A DNA stretch of 10,570 nucleotides from Pseudomonadota bacterium. GTDB taxonomy: Bacteria; Bdellovibrionota; Oligoflexia; Oligoflexales; Oligoflexaceae. Shown piece by piece: positions 1 through 7,928 of this stretch. Under the pieces are notes generated by a model that made no database searches, was not told the DNA's origin, and saw only the letters and a program-made list of their open reading frames with translations. Both the position numbers and the translations under genes were made by a program. Positions within the stretch are counted from its first letter, which is position 1. Each line of letters begins with the position of its first letter. Location: assembly GCA_029556045.1 (NCBI GenBank), contig JAKQGS010000434.1, positions 1 to 10,570 on the forward strand. Reading direction: 5' to 3'.

Positions 1-2088
1 TTCCGAACGGATCCAGCCAAACACCTGTTTCCGCGCCTCAATCAATGGCCAACCGCCGCAACTTCCGGTGAGAGCATTCTCGTGGTCCATGATGGCCAAA
101 GCGTCACCTACCTCAATGATCTGCGCGGATCGCACGATGCCCCCCTCACGGTGGTGCGCCCCTTGCGCCAGGACCTTTTGGGACATATCCTGGCTGAAGG
201 CCAAAATAAGGGGGGTGCCGTGACCGGCATCGATTATGCCGGACATCATGTGTTGGCAGCCTATCGCCCCATAACCGGCACCCCTTGGTACATTGCCGCA
301 AAGGTTGGTATTCGCGAACTAACGGCCCCGATTCAACATCTTTTGGCAGAATTCATCGCCGGATCGCTGGTAGCTGTGGCGATTGTCTTCTCCTTTCTCT
401 ACCTCTGGTTCCGATCCCGTAACCTGCAGTGGCACATCATGAACGAGAAGAATCTTCGCCAGCAGCAGAAGGAACTACAGGAAGCCTACCGCTCAATCCA
501 AGACGGAAAAAAGGCTAAAGAAAAACTCCTGGACTATATGAGCCACGAATTACGCACCCCCTTGGCTGCGGTCAGTGGGCTGGCCACAGCCCTTTTGGAA
601 ACCCGGCTGAATCCGAAACAAAATGAGTACCTTGGCAAAATCCAGTCAGCGACGCAGCTTCTTTTAGGCGTATTTAACAATGTTTTAGACATGTCAAAAA
701 TTGAAGCTGATCAGCTAAAATTGGAGAATACTCCAGTCAGCGTGGGAGAAATTCTGCGGACTGTTGCCGGCATGATTGAATTTCAGGCTCAGAAGAACAA
801 CCTGGATCTCATCATGGAATGTGACGAAAGAATTCCTCCTTATGTGATGGGAGATTCCCTACGACTCCAACAAATTCTCCTGAATTTTGCCACCAACGCC
901 CTTAAATTTACCCGCCGGGGTCGAATTAAAATTTGTGCCCGCATGGAAACGAATGGCTCGCACGACACGGAGTGCCCCACCGTGCGGATTCGGTTTACGG
1001 TGGAAGACACTGGTATCGGCATCTCAAAGACACAAATCAAAAGCCTGTTTACGCCTTATTCACAACTCGGTTTGTCCTCCGCTCGCCTCTTTGGGGGGGC
1101 TGGTTTAGGACTATCCATATGCCAGCATCTGGTGGAAAGAATGGGATCCACCATCGAAGTCTCCAGCACAGCAGGTCAGGGCAGTACGTTTGCATTTACC
1201 GCTGAATTGCCTCTTGCGGTTTCCGCCCACAATCCCGTGACCAACTGCATAACACCTTTGAAAATCATCCCGTGCCTAGAGGACATCCATATTCTCCTGA
1301 TCGAGGATCTTGAGTTAAACCGTCTTATCTGCAAGGAACTGCTGGAGAGTTATGGAGCTACCGTCACGACCGCTCTCGATGACCTGGAAGCCGCTATTTT
1401 ACTGAGTCGTCATGCGTCCAAATTTGACGTGATTCTGCTGGATATACACCTCGGCATCGCTAAGGGCTGGGACATCGCCCAGAAGATCAAGGGGTCTAAG
1501 GAGACAACCGCCATTCCCCTGATTGCTCTAACCGGAGACCAGACATTTATTCAGGAATCAGGATATAGCCCCTATGGTTTTATTGATGCGGTTCCCAAAC
1601 CCATCGACGCAAACCGTTTAGTTGCCACCATCCTCAAATGGGTACCTGAGCACTCCCATCCTGTATTGCCATCGGATGCAACTGAATCAGGAATCACACC
1701 CACCGTTAATCATGCACAGGCGCTGGGGCGCATCAACAATAACTTGGATCTGTATCGACGCCTTGTGGTGATCTTTGAGCGAAACGCCGCGGAAATTCTG
1801 CCTGAAATTCACAGCTTTTTGGCAGAGGCCCAATGGGATCTGGCTTGTGACCGGCTGCACTCGTTGAAAAGCCTTGCCGGATCCGTCGGGGCTGATGCGA
1901 TTCTGAAAAAATGCGATAACCTGACCAAAACTCTCCGCTCCACACCGACCGAAGAATTACAACAGCTGGTTGGCGACATCGAAGAAGCGCTTGATCAGGC
2001 ATTGCATTCGCTTAGGACGAGTGGGCTATTTGACACTGACTCTTCCCCGGGCGATGCCAGTCAACAATTGGCTTTTGGAGGACATTGA
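1..2088 (+). CDS. Hybrid sensor histidine kinase (Cache-like sensor end, HisKA, HATPase_c, REC, HPt), 5' end outside window
   Basis: This is an inner-membrane sensor kinase that should pass phosphate through an internal His-Asp-His relay. The frame is open from base 1, so the gene starts upstream; the GTG at 82 is internal. Numbering below counts codons from base 1 (695 visible residues). Residues 1-115 look like the membrane-proximal part of a periplasmic Cache-type sensor, with a TSGESILVV strand, LNDLRG, and a closing TPWYIAAKVG strand. A membrane helix spans about 118-139, followed by a polar helical linker. The H-box SHELRTPL has its phospho-accepting His at 182. The ATPase shows the N-box (Asn299), G1 DTGIGIS (Asp336) and G2 GGAGLGLS (about 365). 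A receiver follows with the acidic pair 435-436, phospho-acceptor Asp481 and Lys533. The C-terminal HPt has His620 in LHSLKSLAG. All key catalytic residues are present. The gene ends 2 bases before a response regulator, its likely partner. The ligand cannot be told. Confidence 0.93.
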   Translation, partial: FRTDPAKHLFPRLNQWPTAATSGESILVVHDGQSVTYLNDLRGSHDAPLTVVRPLRQDLLGHILAEGQNKGGAVTGIDYAGHHVLAAYRPITGTPWYIAAKVGIRELTAPIQHLLAEFIAGSLVAVAIVFSFLYLWFRSRNLQWHIMNEKNLRQQQKELQEAYRSIQDGKKAKEKLLDYMSHELRTPLAAVSGLATALLETRLNPKQNEYLGKIQSATQLLLGVFNNVLDMSKIEADQLKLENTPVSVGEILRTVAGMIEFQAQKNNLDLIMECDERIPPYVMGDSLRLQQILLNFATNALKFTRRGRIKICARMETNGSHDTECPTVRIRFTVEDTGIGISKTQIKSLFTPYSQLGLSSARLFGGAGLGLSICQHLVERMGSTIEVSSTAGQGSTFAFTAELPLAVSAHNPVTNCITPLKIIPCLEDIHILLIEDLELNRLICKELLESYGATVTTALDDLEAAILLSRHASKFDVILLDIHLGIAKGWDIAQKIKGSKETTAIPLIALTGDQTFIQESGYSPYGFIDAVPKPIDANRLVATILKWVPEHSHPVLPSDATESGITPTVNHAQALGRINNNLDLYRRLVVIFERNAAEILPEIHSFLAEAQWDLACDRLHSLKSLAGSVGADAILKKCDNLTKTLRSTPTEELQQLVGDIEEALDQALHSLRTSGLFDTDSSPGDASQQLAFGGH
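2077..2081 (+). promoter_or_regulatory. Ribosome binding site deciding the start of the response regulator
   Basis: A perfect GGAGG lies inside the last codons of the kinase gene. It is 9 bases from the ATG at 2091 but only 3 bases from the in-frame TTG at 2085. The ATG is therefore preferred as the start. Confidence 0.7.
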
Positions 2089-2090
2089 AA

Positions 2091-2807
2091 ATGCAACTAC
2101 CCCGGCAGAATCCCAATCATCTTTCGATCCTAGTTGTGGAAGATTGTGAAGCCACCAACCTAATGATTCAGGAAGCCATTGGCCATGAATATCTGATGAC
2201 TCACGTATGGACGGTTCAGGATGCCCATTTGGCTCTCAGCCGCCAGGCGTTTGACCTAATTCTACTTGATGTGACACTTCCGGATGGCACTGGTTTTAAC
2301 TTTGCCGAACAACTACAGCATAGCCAGCACAATCCTCCTCCCTTTATATTTATTACCGGCCATACGGATCTCACCGATAGAATCCGAGGTCTTAAAATTG
2401 GCGCAGACGACTATATCACCAAACCATTTAATACTCTCGAACTGCAAGCACGTGTGGAGGCCAACCTCCGTCGATCCGGACGATTTCAGGCAACCCCCCG
2501 GACGGTAGAACCACAATTCCCAATAACATTCGACCCCGAAAGACTTCGTGTGCAGGTGTCGTTTCAAGGACCGCCTATTTCGATTGAATTAACGCCCATT
2601 GAATTCCGCCTGCTTAAATCCCTCGTGGCTGGCAAGGGTGATATTCTGGCCCGTGGTGATCTCATCCGCCAAGCCTGGGGTGAGGGAGTCCACGTCATGG
2701 ATCGGACCGTGGATCGCCATATCTCCAGCCTTCGCCATAAACTGGGAAATTCCCGTACCATCATCGAAGCGGTTCCTGGTGAGGGATATCGATTCAGCCT
2801 GTCTTAG
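2091..2807 (+). CDS. OmpR/PhoB-family response regulator (REC plus winged helix)
   Basis: This is a cytoplasmic DNA-binding response regulator of 238 residues, a usual length for the family. The receiver covers about residues 11-128, with acidic residues Glu17-Asp18, phospho-acceptor Asp60 (LILLDVTLPDG), Thr89 and Lys111 in the ITKPF motif. The C-terminal winged helix (about 145-238) shows LTPIEFRLLKSL, then DRTVDRHISSLRHKL for the recognition helix, and ends EAVPGEGYRF as OmpR-type domains do. It follows the hybrid kinase by 2 bases, so the two are translationally linked, and it is the expected acceptor from the kinase's HPt His. Its target promoters are unknown. Since no cheY is visible nearby, it might also receive phosphate from the downstream CheA, but nothing in the sequence proves this. 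Confidence 0.93.
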   Translation: MQLPRQNPNHLSILVVEDCEATNLMIQEAIGHEYLMTHVWTVQDAHLALSRQAFDLILLDVTLPDGTGFNFAEQLQHSQHNPPPFIFITGHTDLTDRIRGLKIGADDYITKPFNTLELQARVEANLRRSGRFQATPRTVEPQFPITFDPERLRVQVSFQGPPISIELTPIEFRLLKSLVAGKGDILARGDLIRQAWGEGVHVMDRTVDRHISSLRHKLGNSRTIIEAVPGEGYRFSLS

Positions 2808-2832
2808 TCGTAATAATTACCGCATTGTCAGA

Positions 2833-2856
2833 ACCTGTGACGATAATTTCACAGGT
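2833..2856. repeat. Perfect 8-bp inverted repeat, operator or transcript hairpin
   Basis: ACCTGTGA (2833-2840) and TCACAGGT (2849-2856) are exact reverse complements separated by 8 bases. With one bulged A (2832) the stem could extend by CAG/CTG (2829-2831 with 2857-2859). The core TGTGA-N8-TCACA resembles CRP-family half-sites, but canonical CRP spacing is N6. No T-run follows, so an ordinary intrinsic terminator is not supported. It lies 26 bases after the response regulator stop codon. Confidence 0.55.
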
Positions 2857-2873
2857 CTGTCGCCATCCAACAA

Positions 2874-2890
2874 GGTGGCAACCTGCCACC
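2874..2890. repeat. Perfect 7-bp hairpin with 3-base loop
   Basis: GGTGGCA (2874-2880) and TGCCACC (2884-2890) form a GC-rich stem with loop ACC, immediately followed by the palindrome GAAATTTC. A stem this strong could end transcription or protect an RNA end, but there is no downstream T-run. Together with the dyad at 2833-2856 it makes a double-hairpin arrangement between the two transcription units. Confidence 0.5.
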
Positions 2891-3022
2891 GAAATTTCAG
2901 CATCCTTCCCCTCTGAAAGACCGGTTACAAATAATTCACTGAAAATTTTCTCCCCAACGCCGACCTGGTGAAAGTCATTTTAATGGTGGTTCGGCATAAA
3001 TTCTTCAAATCAGACAAGCATG

Positions 3023-3028
3023 AAAGGG
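3023..3028 (+). promoter_or_regulatory. Ribosome binding site deciding the MCP start
   Basis: AAAGGG lies 5 bases before the ATG at 3034. The frame stays open upstream to a GTG at 2968, but that start has no purine-rich site and would add 22 residues before a normal N-terminal MCP membrane helix. Confidence 0.6.
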
Positions 3029-3033
3029 CGATC

Positions 3034-4689
3034 ATGAATTCCAAGCGCAGCCTCAAGGCAAAACTCATCACATCCTCCCTGATAATGGTAGCAATCTTCA
3101 TGGTGATCGGAGCGATCGCCATCATTTCCCTGGTAAAAGTATCCGACCACTATCGTCATGTGGCACAGATCAACCTGAATAATACCAAACTCCTGGCAGA
3201 GATGAATCATGCCTCCGCAGAAGCGACCCGTAACTACTTACGAATTCCATTACCACAAAACACTCCTGAGGTTATCCGCGCCATCCTTCAGGATATTCAA
3301 AAAAACATCGAAGAATATCAGAGAGTTGATAAGGCCTACCAGGAAGTTCCTTTCGTTCCTGGAGAGCAGGAGCTCTACGAAGCACAGAACAACCGCTGGC
3401 TTGCCTACCATGAAGAGGTCAAAAATCTTGTGGCGGCGGTCGAAGCCAAAAAAACCGCTGAATATATGGATCTTATCCAAAACTCCATGGCCAAGCTTCG
3501 CATCGGTCATTCAAACGATTTGAGAAAGTTGATTGACTTTCAAAACGCCGAGTCTGCCAAGTGGGTCGCCGAAGCGGAATCGATGGGCAAAACCGCCAAT
3601 ACCATCACGGTTTCCTGCATTGTTTGCGGCTCCATTGTCATTCTAGCTTTCGGGTTTGCCTTCTCCCGTTCACTATCCAACGACCTTCGTAACGTCACGA
3701 AGCAGATCGCCGATGCCGGCAGCCAGGTGGGAACTGCCAGCGAACAACTGTCGACCGCCAGCCAGCAGCTGTCTTCCGGAGCAACCCAGGCCGCCAGTGC
3801 CCTCGAAGAAACAGTGGCATCCATCGAAGAACTGGCCAGCATGGTCAAACTGAACGCCGCCAATGCCAAAGAAGCGAGTGTTCTGTCACTCAATAGCCGC
3901 CAATCTGCGGAAGAGGGAGAAATCGAAATCCGCAAGCTCAACGAAGCGGTCAATGAAATCGCCCAAAGCTCCAAACGCATCGAAGAGATCATCAATGTCA
4001 TCGACGATATTGCCTTCCAAACCAACTTGCTGGCCTTAAATGCCGCCGTTGAAGCCGCCCGGGCCGGTGAACAGGGTAAAGGTTTTGCCGTGGTTGCGGA
4101 AGCCGTGCGCAACCTTGCACAGAGAAGCTCATCCGCTGCCAAGGATATTACGACACTGATCAAAGACAGTGTTGATAAGATCGAACGGGGCTCCAAAATT
4201 GCGGACGAAGGCGGCAAGGTTTTGCGTAATATCGTCGGTTCTGTCAAAAAGGTCTCTGACCTTAACAACGAAATTGCCAGTGCCAGCGAGGAGCAACCCA
4301 ATGGCCTGTCGCAGATCAGCAAAGCCATGACCGAACTGGACCAAGCCACTCAGCGCAATGCTTCATCGGCGGAAGAAACTGCTGCAGCATCGACAGAAAT
4401 GTCCGGCCAAGCGATCAATCTGCGCAATCTCGTGGAAGAACTTACCGTGGTGGTCGAAGGTGATGGTCAACCCACCGGATCCAACCGCCGCAGTCCTTCC
4501 ATGAGTGTTGCCACTCATCAGAGCGGCTCCGGTCAATTGATAGGCTTCAATGCCGCTGCCAGCAAAAAGGGTGTTCGTCGTCCAACACCTCATCACAAAT
4601 CAACAACATCAGGGTCCTTGGCGCAAAACGTCATACCATTTGACTCAGAAAATGTTCCAGACAAGGTCGGCACTACAGACGGTTTTTGA
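3034..4689 (+). CDS. Methyl-accepting chemotaxis protein (four-helix-bundle-type sensor, HAMP-less)
   Basis: This is an inner-membrane chemoreceptor of 551 residues. TM1 is about 11-34. A helical periplasmic domain of about 155 residues follows, matching the size of four-helix-bundle (4HB_MCP) sensors. TM2 is about 190-212. The methylation helix includes ALEETVASIEEL (from residue 256), with Glu pairs 258-259 and 265-266 as likely methyl acceptors. The tip motif, IAFQTNLLALNAAVEAARAGEQG (central GEQG about 345-348), is nearly invariant. Spacing from the methylation site through the tip to the return helix matches Tsr as I remember it, suggesting the 36-heptad class. Only about 45 residues separate TM2 from the methylation helix, too few for a full HAMP domain plus linker. 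Pro422 sits in a helix position where Ser or Ala is usual. The last 60 or so residues are polar, with no xWxxF CheR-docking pentapeptide. The gene is first in the che operon, 30 bases before cheW. Confidence 0.95.
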   Translation: MNSKRSLKAKLITSSLIMVAIFMVIGAIAIISLVKVSDHYRHVAQINLNNTKLLAEMNHASAEATRNYLRIPLPQNTPEVIRAILQDIQKNIEEYQRVDKAYQEVPFVPGEQELYEAQNNRWLAYHEEVKNLVAAVEAKKTAEYMDLIQNSMAKLRIGHSNDLRKLIDFQNAESAKWVAEAESMGKTANTITVSCIVCGSIVILAFGFAFSRSLSNDLRNVTKQIADAGSQVGTASEQLSTASQQLSSGATQAASALEETVASIEELASMVKLNAANAKEASVLSLNSRQSAEEGEIEIRKLNEAVNEIAQSSKRIEEIINVIDDIAFQTNLLALNAAVEAARAGEQGKGFAVVAEAVRNLAQRSSSAAKDITTLIKDSVDKIERGSKIADEGGKVLRNIVGSVKKVSDLNNEIASASEEQPNGLSQISKAMTELDQATQRNASSAEETAAASTEMSGQAINLRNLVEELTVVVEGDGQPTGSNRRSPSMSVATHQSGSGQLIGFNAAASKKGVRRPTPHHKSTTSGSLAQNVIPFDSENVPDKVGTTDGF

Positions 4690-4719
4690 AACATCGCGCC
4701 AAAGGGAGAGCAAAGAATC

Positions 4720-5202
4720 ATGGAAACACGATATATCGCCAAACCAGGACAGTTTTTAACCTTTGTTCTACGCGGCCAATCCTATGGAGTGCCGATTGAG
4801 ACGGTTCGGGAAATCAACCGCATCACCGGCATTGCTCCCGTCCCCAAAACCCCGGCTTATGTTGCCGGGGTCATCAACCTGCGGGGTAAAGTGATTCCGG
4901 TGGTTGACCTTGGCCTGCGTTTTGAATTTTCGGAAGTGTCCATCACCAAGGAATCCTGCATTATCGTCATTGAATCCAACCACGGTCAGGTTGGCACCAT
5001 TGTGGATGCTGTCAGTGGCGTGGTCACGTTGGCAGGCGACCAGATTGAGCCACCACCGCATCTGGGGGACGCCGACAAAACATCGTTTATCATTGGCATG
5101 GGTAAAACAGAAAATGATGTCATCATACTTGTCGATACCGTCTATGCACTTGATGCCAACGTGCAATTCCCCATGGAAGAATCCATGCGTCAGTCTGCTT
5201 GA
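4720..5202 (+). CDS. cheW: Chemotaxis adaptor protein CheW
   Basis: This cytoplasmic scaffold couples the MCP to the CheA kinase in the receptor array. It has 160 residues, normal for CheW, and is a single CheW-like domain: an opening strand GQFLTFVLRGQSYGVPI, the EINRITGIAPVPKTPAYVAGV stretch, and the family signature INLRGKVIPVVDL with the conserved Arg at 55. Later come IVDAVSGVV and a closing VIILVDTVYAL strand. The ribosome binding site AGGGAGAG ends about 10 bases before the ATG. It lies 30 bases after the MCP gene and 21 before cheA, consistent with cotranscription and a matched set. Truncation is not seen. Confidence 0.96.
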   Translation: METRYIAKPGQFLTFVLRGQSYGVPIETVREINRITGIAPVPKTPAYVAGVINLRGKVIPVVDLGLRFEFSEVSITKESCIIVIESNHGQVGTIVDAVSGVVTLAGDQIEPPPHLGDADKTSFIIGMGKTENDVIILVDTVYALDANVQFPMEESMRQSA

Positions 5203-5223
5203 AATTTTCGGAAGGAATGTGGC

Positions 5224-7014
5224 ATGAACGACTTTGCGGAATTTATGGAACGGGCTCGTCTGGAGTTTCTGGACGAGGCCATCTTTCTCATTGAACAGAT
5301 GGAAGAAGCCTTTCTCAAAATTAACGACAGTGAAAATCGTGGAGCAGAACTGGACGAAATTTTCCGCGCTGCCCATACCATCAAAGGATCCTCCGGAGCT
5401 GTTGGTCTCACCGATCTCATGGAGTTCTCCCACGTATTCGAAGACCTTTTAGGCATGTTGCGCAAGACTCCCAGCGTCATCTCGGAAGATATGGTGACCC
5501 TTATGCTGCAAAGTTGCGACTCGATGCGGGATCGAGTGCAGGTGATTCGTGAGGGCCAGGACCTTCCCTGGGATAATGAAAAAATCGTCCGCCAACTTGA
5601 AACCTATCAAAAGCAGATCAAATCATGCACCGATTGCCCCAGCGCGAACTCGGCCGCCTGCAGCGGTTTTGAGATCTTTGAGGATGAAGGATCCCCAGAG
5701 GCTCCTTGTGAGCCTGCGGTTGACCAGACTTCCCCACGGGCGTCACACCAATCGGCTCCTGTAGCGCAGAATACCTCAACCCCGCGGGACAAACGGCCAC
5801 AAACCAATCTGGTCAAAATCGACGCGGCTCGCGTGGATGCGGTATTTGATCTAATCGGTGAACTGGTGGTTATCAAAAGCCAATTGGCCAATAAAACCGA
5901 GATCTACACAGGGGATCCAGAACTGCGGGCGGTGGTGGCGTTATTGGACAAAACCGTACGGGAATTACAAGATCGCTCTCTGGCGATCCGCATGACCCCC
6001 ATGCGTTCGTTGTTTATCAAGATGCAGAAAATGGGACGGGATATCGGCAGTCGCCTCGGGAAGGACGTTGATATCATCACCTCCGGCGAAGACACCGAAG
6101 TTGATCGGACCATGGTCGAAGTTTTAAGCGATCCACTCATGCACCTGCTGCGCAACTCCCTGGATCACGGTCTTGAGGATCGCACCGAACGAACCTCAGC
6201 GGGAAAATCACCGAAGGGCATGCTGCGGATCGCCGCGCAACACATCGGTGAACGCATCATGGTCCGCATCGAAGATGACGGGCGCGGCATCAATCGAGAG
6301 CGTATCCTAAAAAAAGCCAAAGAAAACGGTCTGGCTGGTCCCGACCGGGACTTATCGTCCTTCACCGATCGGGAGCTCTTTCAATTTCTCTTTCACCCCG
6401 GCTTTTCCACCGCAGCCACCGTGACCGATCTTTCAGGTCGTGGCGTCGGCCTGGATGTTGTCAAAACCCATGTGGAGAAACTCCGCGGTACGATCGATGT
6501 AGTTTCCAATCCCGGCAAAGGCACTGCATTTATCATTTCCATCCCACTGACTGCCGCTGTGACCGACGGTATGGCGGTTCTGGTTGGCCAACAGTCTTTT
6601 GTGATACCCATGGACGCAATCCGGGAGCTGGTAAAAATTGAGGGCCAGTCCATTGTGACCATTAAAGAGGGTAAACGCGTGCTGCGGGTCAGGGGTAGCC
6701 TTCTCCCCATGCTTTGCGTGCGTGCCTATACGGCGCGTGATGGCAGCAATGGCACCGAGGGGGATATGCCCAACGCCATTGCGGTGGTGATCGAAGCGGA
6801 TGACCGGCATTATGCCCTCACGGTCGACAGCGTTATCGGACAGATGCAGGTGGTGACCAAACCGATTGGTAAAGGCATCCAATCATCCCCGGGCATCGCG
6901 GGAGCTGCAGTCCTTGGGGACGGCCGCGTTGCGTTGGTCATGGACATCAATTCCCTGGTCAAAACCCTACATCATGCGGACGTCAATCGTACAGACCTTC
7001 AACTGGCGGCATAA
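5224..7014 (+). CDS. cheA: Chemotaxis histidine kinase CheA lacking a P2 domain
   Basis: This cytoplasmic kinase autophosphorylates in trans under MCP/CheW control; 596 residues. The P1 HPt domain (about 1-125) has the phospho-accepting His51 in AAHTIKGSSG. Residues about 134-195 form a low-complexity linker rich in Pro, Ser, Thr and Ala, where the CheY/CheB-docking P2 domain would sit in E. coli CheA; no folded P2 is recognisable. This linker holds four of the protein's six Cys (135, 138, 146, 162). P3 dimerisation follows, from VKIDAARVDAVFDLIGELV. The P4 ATPase shows N-box HLLRNSLDHG (Asn311), G1 EDDGRGI (Asp352), the F-box LFHPGFST and G2 GRGVGLDVV (from 405). P5, about 441-590, is the CheW-like docking domain. 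All catalytic motifs are intact. AAGGA sits 7 bases before the ATG. It is mid-operon, between cheW and cheR. Confidence 0.97.
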   Translation: MNDFAEFMERARLEFLDEAIFLIEQMEEAFLKINDSENRGAELDEIFRAAHTIKGSSGAVGLTDLMEFSHVFEDLLGMLRKTPSVISEDMVTLMLQSCDSMRDRVQVIREGQDLPWDNEKIVRQLETYQKQIKSCTDCPSANSAACSGFEIFEDEGSPEAPCEPAVDQTSPRASHQSAPVAQNTSTPRDKRPQTNLVKIDAARVDAVFDLIGELVVIKSQLANKTEIYTGDPELRAVVALLDKTVRELQDRSLAIRMTPMRSLFIKMQKMGRDIGSRLGKDVDIITSGEDTEVDRTMVEVLSDPLMHLLRNSLDHGLEDRTERTSAGKSPKGMLRIAAQHIGERIMVRIEDDGRGINRERILKKAKENGLAGPDRDLSSFTDRELFQFLFHPGFSTAATVTDLSGRGVGLDVVKTHVEKLRGTIDVVSNPGKGTAFIISIPLTAAVTDGMAVLVGQQSFVIPMDAIRELVKIEGQSIVTIKEGKRVLRVRGSLLPMLCVRAYTARDGSNGTEGDMPNAIAVVIEADDRHYALTVDSVIGQMQVVTKPIGKGIQSSPGIAGAAVLGDGRVALVMDINSLVKTLHHADVNRTDLQLAA

Positions 7015-7031
7015 AAGCTGCGGGACCAAAC

Positions 7032-7928
7032 ATGCAACCGTTTGTGGCACCGAATCTTGAACTTAACGAAGGCAGCGCCCTGCTGCAATCCCTTATCAAA
7101 GACGAAAATGGCTTCCGACAATTGGCCAATTTTCTCAAAACCCGGGTTGGCATTGATCTTCCTTTGAATGCCAAAAACCGCACCCTCATGGCCGCTCGCT
7201 TAACCAGCGTATTAAATCGACGGGGACTTTACAGCTACGATGAGTATATCAACCTACTTCTGCACCAGCCTCAATCCGGCATTGAATCGGAATTTATAAC
7301 CGCTATGACCACCAATACGACGGAGTTTTTCCGGGAGAGCCGTCATTTTGAGGTGTTTGCGGGTTATCTGCCCGGCCACCTGGAAAATAAATCCGCAGAA
7401 AATGACCGGGACATCCGCATCTGGTGCGCCGCCAGCAGCAGCGGCCAGGAGCCCTATACCATTGCCATGGTATTGCTGGAGGTGCTGAAAAATCCTCTGG
7501 GCTGGAACATCCATTTTCTGGCTTCAGACATCGATCGCCGCGTTTTGGAAAAAGCGGTTCAGGGGCGTTATTCCGAGGCTGAAATCCAAGGTGTTCCGCC
7601 CTACTATCGCCAGAAGTACTTTACCAGCGAAAAAACACCGCGAGGAGTCTACTATACGGTTCAGCCCTATTTGCGCCGTATGATCCGCTTTGCGGAATTC
7701 AATCTCATCAATGCCCCTTACCCCTTTCAGCACCGTTTTGATTTCATCTTCTGCCGCAACGTGCTTATCTATTTTGACCGCCCCACCAGTCAGATGGTGG
7801 GGGCCAATCTGGCGCAACAGCTCAGAAAGAACGGGGTTCTCTTTGTTGGTCACTCGGAGGTTGGCATTGTTTCCGGGCAACATATGCAATCCATTGCCAG
7901 TGCGGCCTACCGAAAGGACACACCATGA
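7032..7928 (+). CDS. cheR: Chemotaxis methyltransferase CheR
   Basis: CheR transfers methyl groups from S-adenosylmethionine to glutamates on the MCP signalling helices, raising receptor activity during adaptation. It has 298 residues, near the family norm. The N-terminal helical domain (about 15-90) is followed by the hallmark TNTTEFFRE (94-102). The SAM-binding strand and loop IWCAASSSGQEPYTIAM lies at 130-146, with Glu140 in the GQEPY motif. An acidic residue in LASDID (Asp166) fits ribose binding, and FCRNVLIYFD at 240-249 is a late conserved motif. The start ATG has only a weak purine stretch (GCGGGA) upstream, so it may rely on coupling to cheA 17 bases away. Its stop codon overlaps the cheB start (ATGA), pairing the two adaptation enzymes. 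Confidence 0.96.
   Translation: MQPFVAPNLELNEGSALLQSLIKDENGFRQLANFLKTRVGIDLPLNAKNRTLMAARLTSVLNRRGLYSYDEYINLLLHQPQSGIESEFITAMTTNTTEFFRESRHFEVFAGYLPGHLENKSAENDRDIRIWCAASSSGQEPYTIAMVLLEVLKNPLGWNIHFLASDIDRRVLEKAVQGRYSEAEIQGVPPYYRQKYFTSEKTPRGVYYTVQPYLRRMIRFAEFNLINAPYPFQHRFDFIFCRNVLIYFDRPTSQMVGANLAQQLRKNGVLFVGHSEVGIVSGQHMQSIASAAYRKDTP

Larger units (their letters stand above)
2808..3033. other. Structured intergenic region before the MCP gene
   Basis: The 226 bases between the regulator stop and the MCP start hold no supported gene. They contain two perfect dyads (listed separately), the palindromes GAAATTTC (2891-2898) and GAAAATTTTC (2941-2950), and a TTTCAG (2895-2900) to CTGAAA (2913-2918) pair. 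I found no convincing paired -35/-10 sigma-70 promoter and no hairpin followed by a T-run. A transcript break and a new promoter for the che operon would be expected here by position, but this is inference. Confidence 0.5.

Noticed and set aside
2839..2846. GACGATAA, a 7 of 8 match to the sigma-28 (flagellar) -10 element
   Set aside because: No TAAA-like -35 lies at the required distance upstream, and the match falls in the arm and loop of the 2833-2856 dyad.
2833..2856. CRP binding site
   Set aside because: The half-sites TGTGA and TCACA are separated by 8 bases, not the canonical 6, so I list it only as an inverted repeat.
2968..3033. N-terminal extension of the MCP from GTG 2968
   Set aside because: It has no ribosome binding site and would place 22 extra residues before a standard membrane helix; ATG 3034 has AAAGGG at a good distance.
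3540..4349. Long open frame on the - strand inside the MCP gene (269 codons)
   Set aside because: It is antisense to the highly conserved signalling hairpin, gives a Ser/Leu/Ala-rich protein of no recognisable family, and is a by-product of MCP codon use.
4768..5433. Open frame on the - strand across cheW and the start of cheA (221 codons)
   Set aside because: It is antisense to two clearly real genes and shows no family motif or ribosome binding site.
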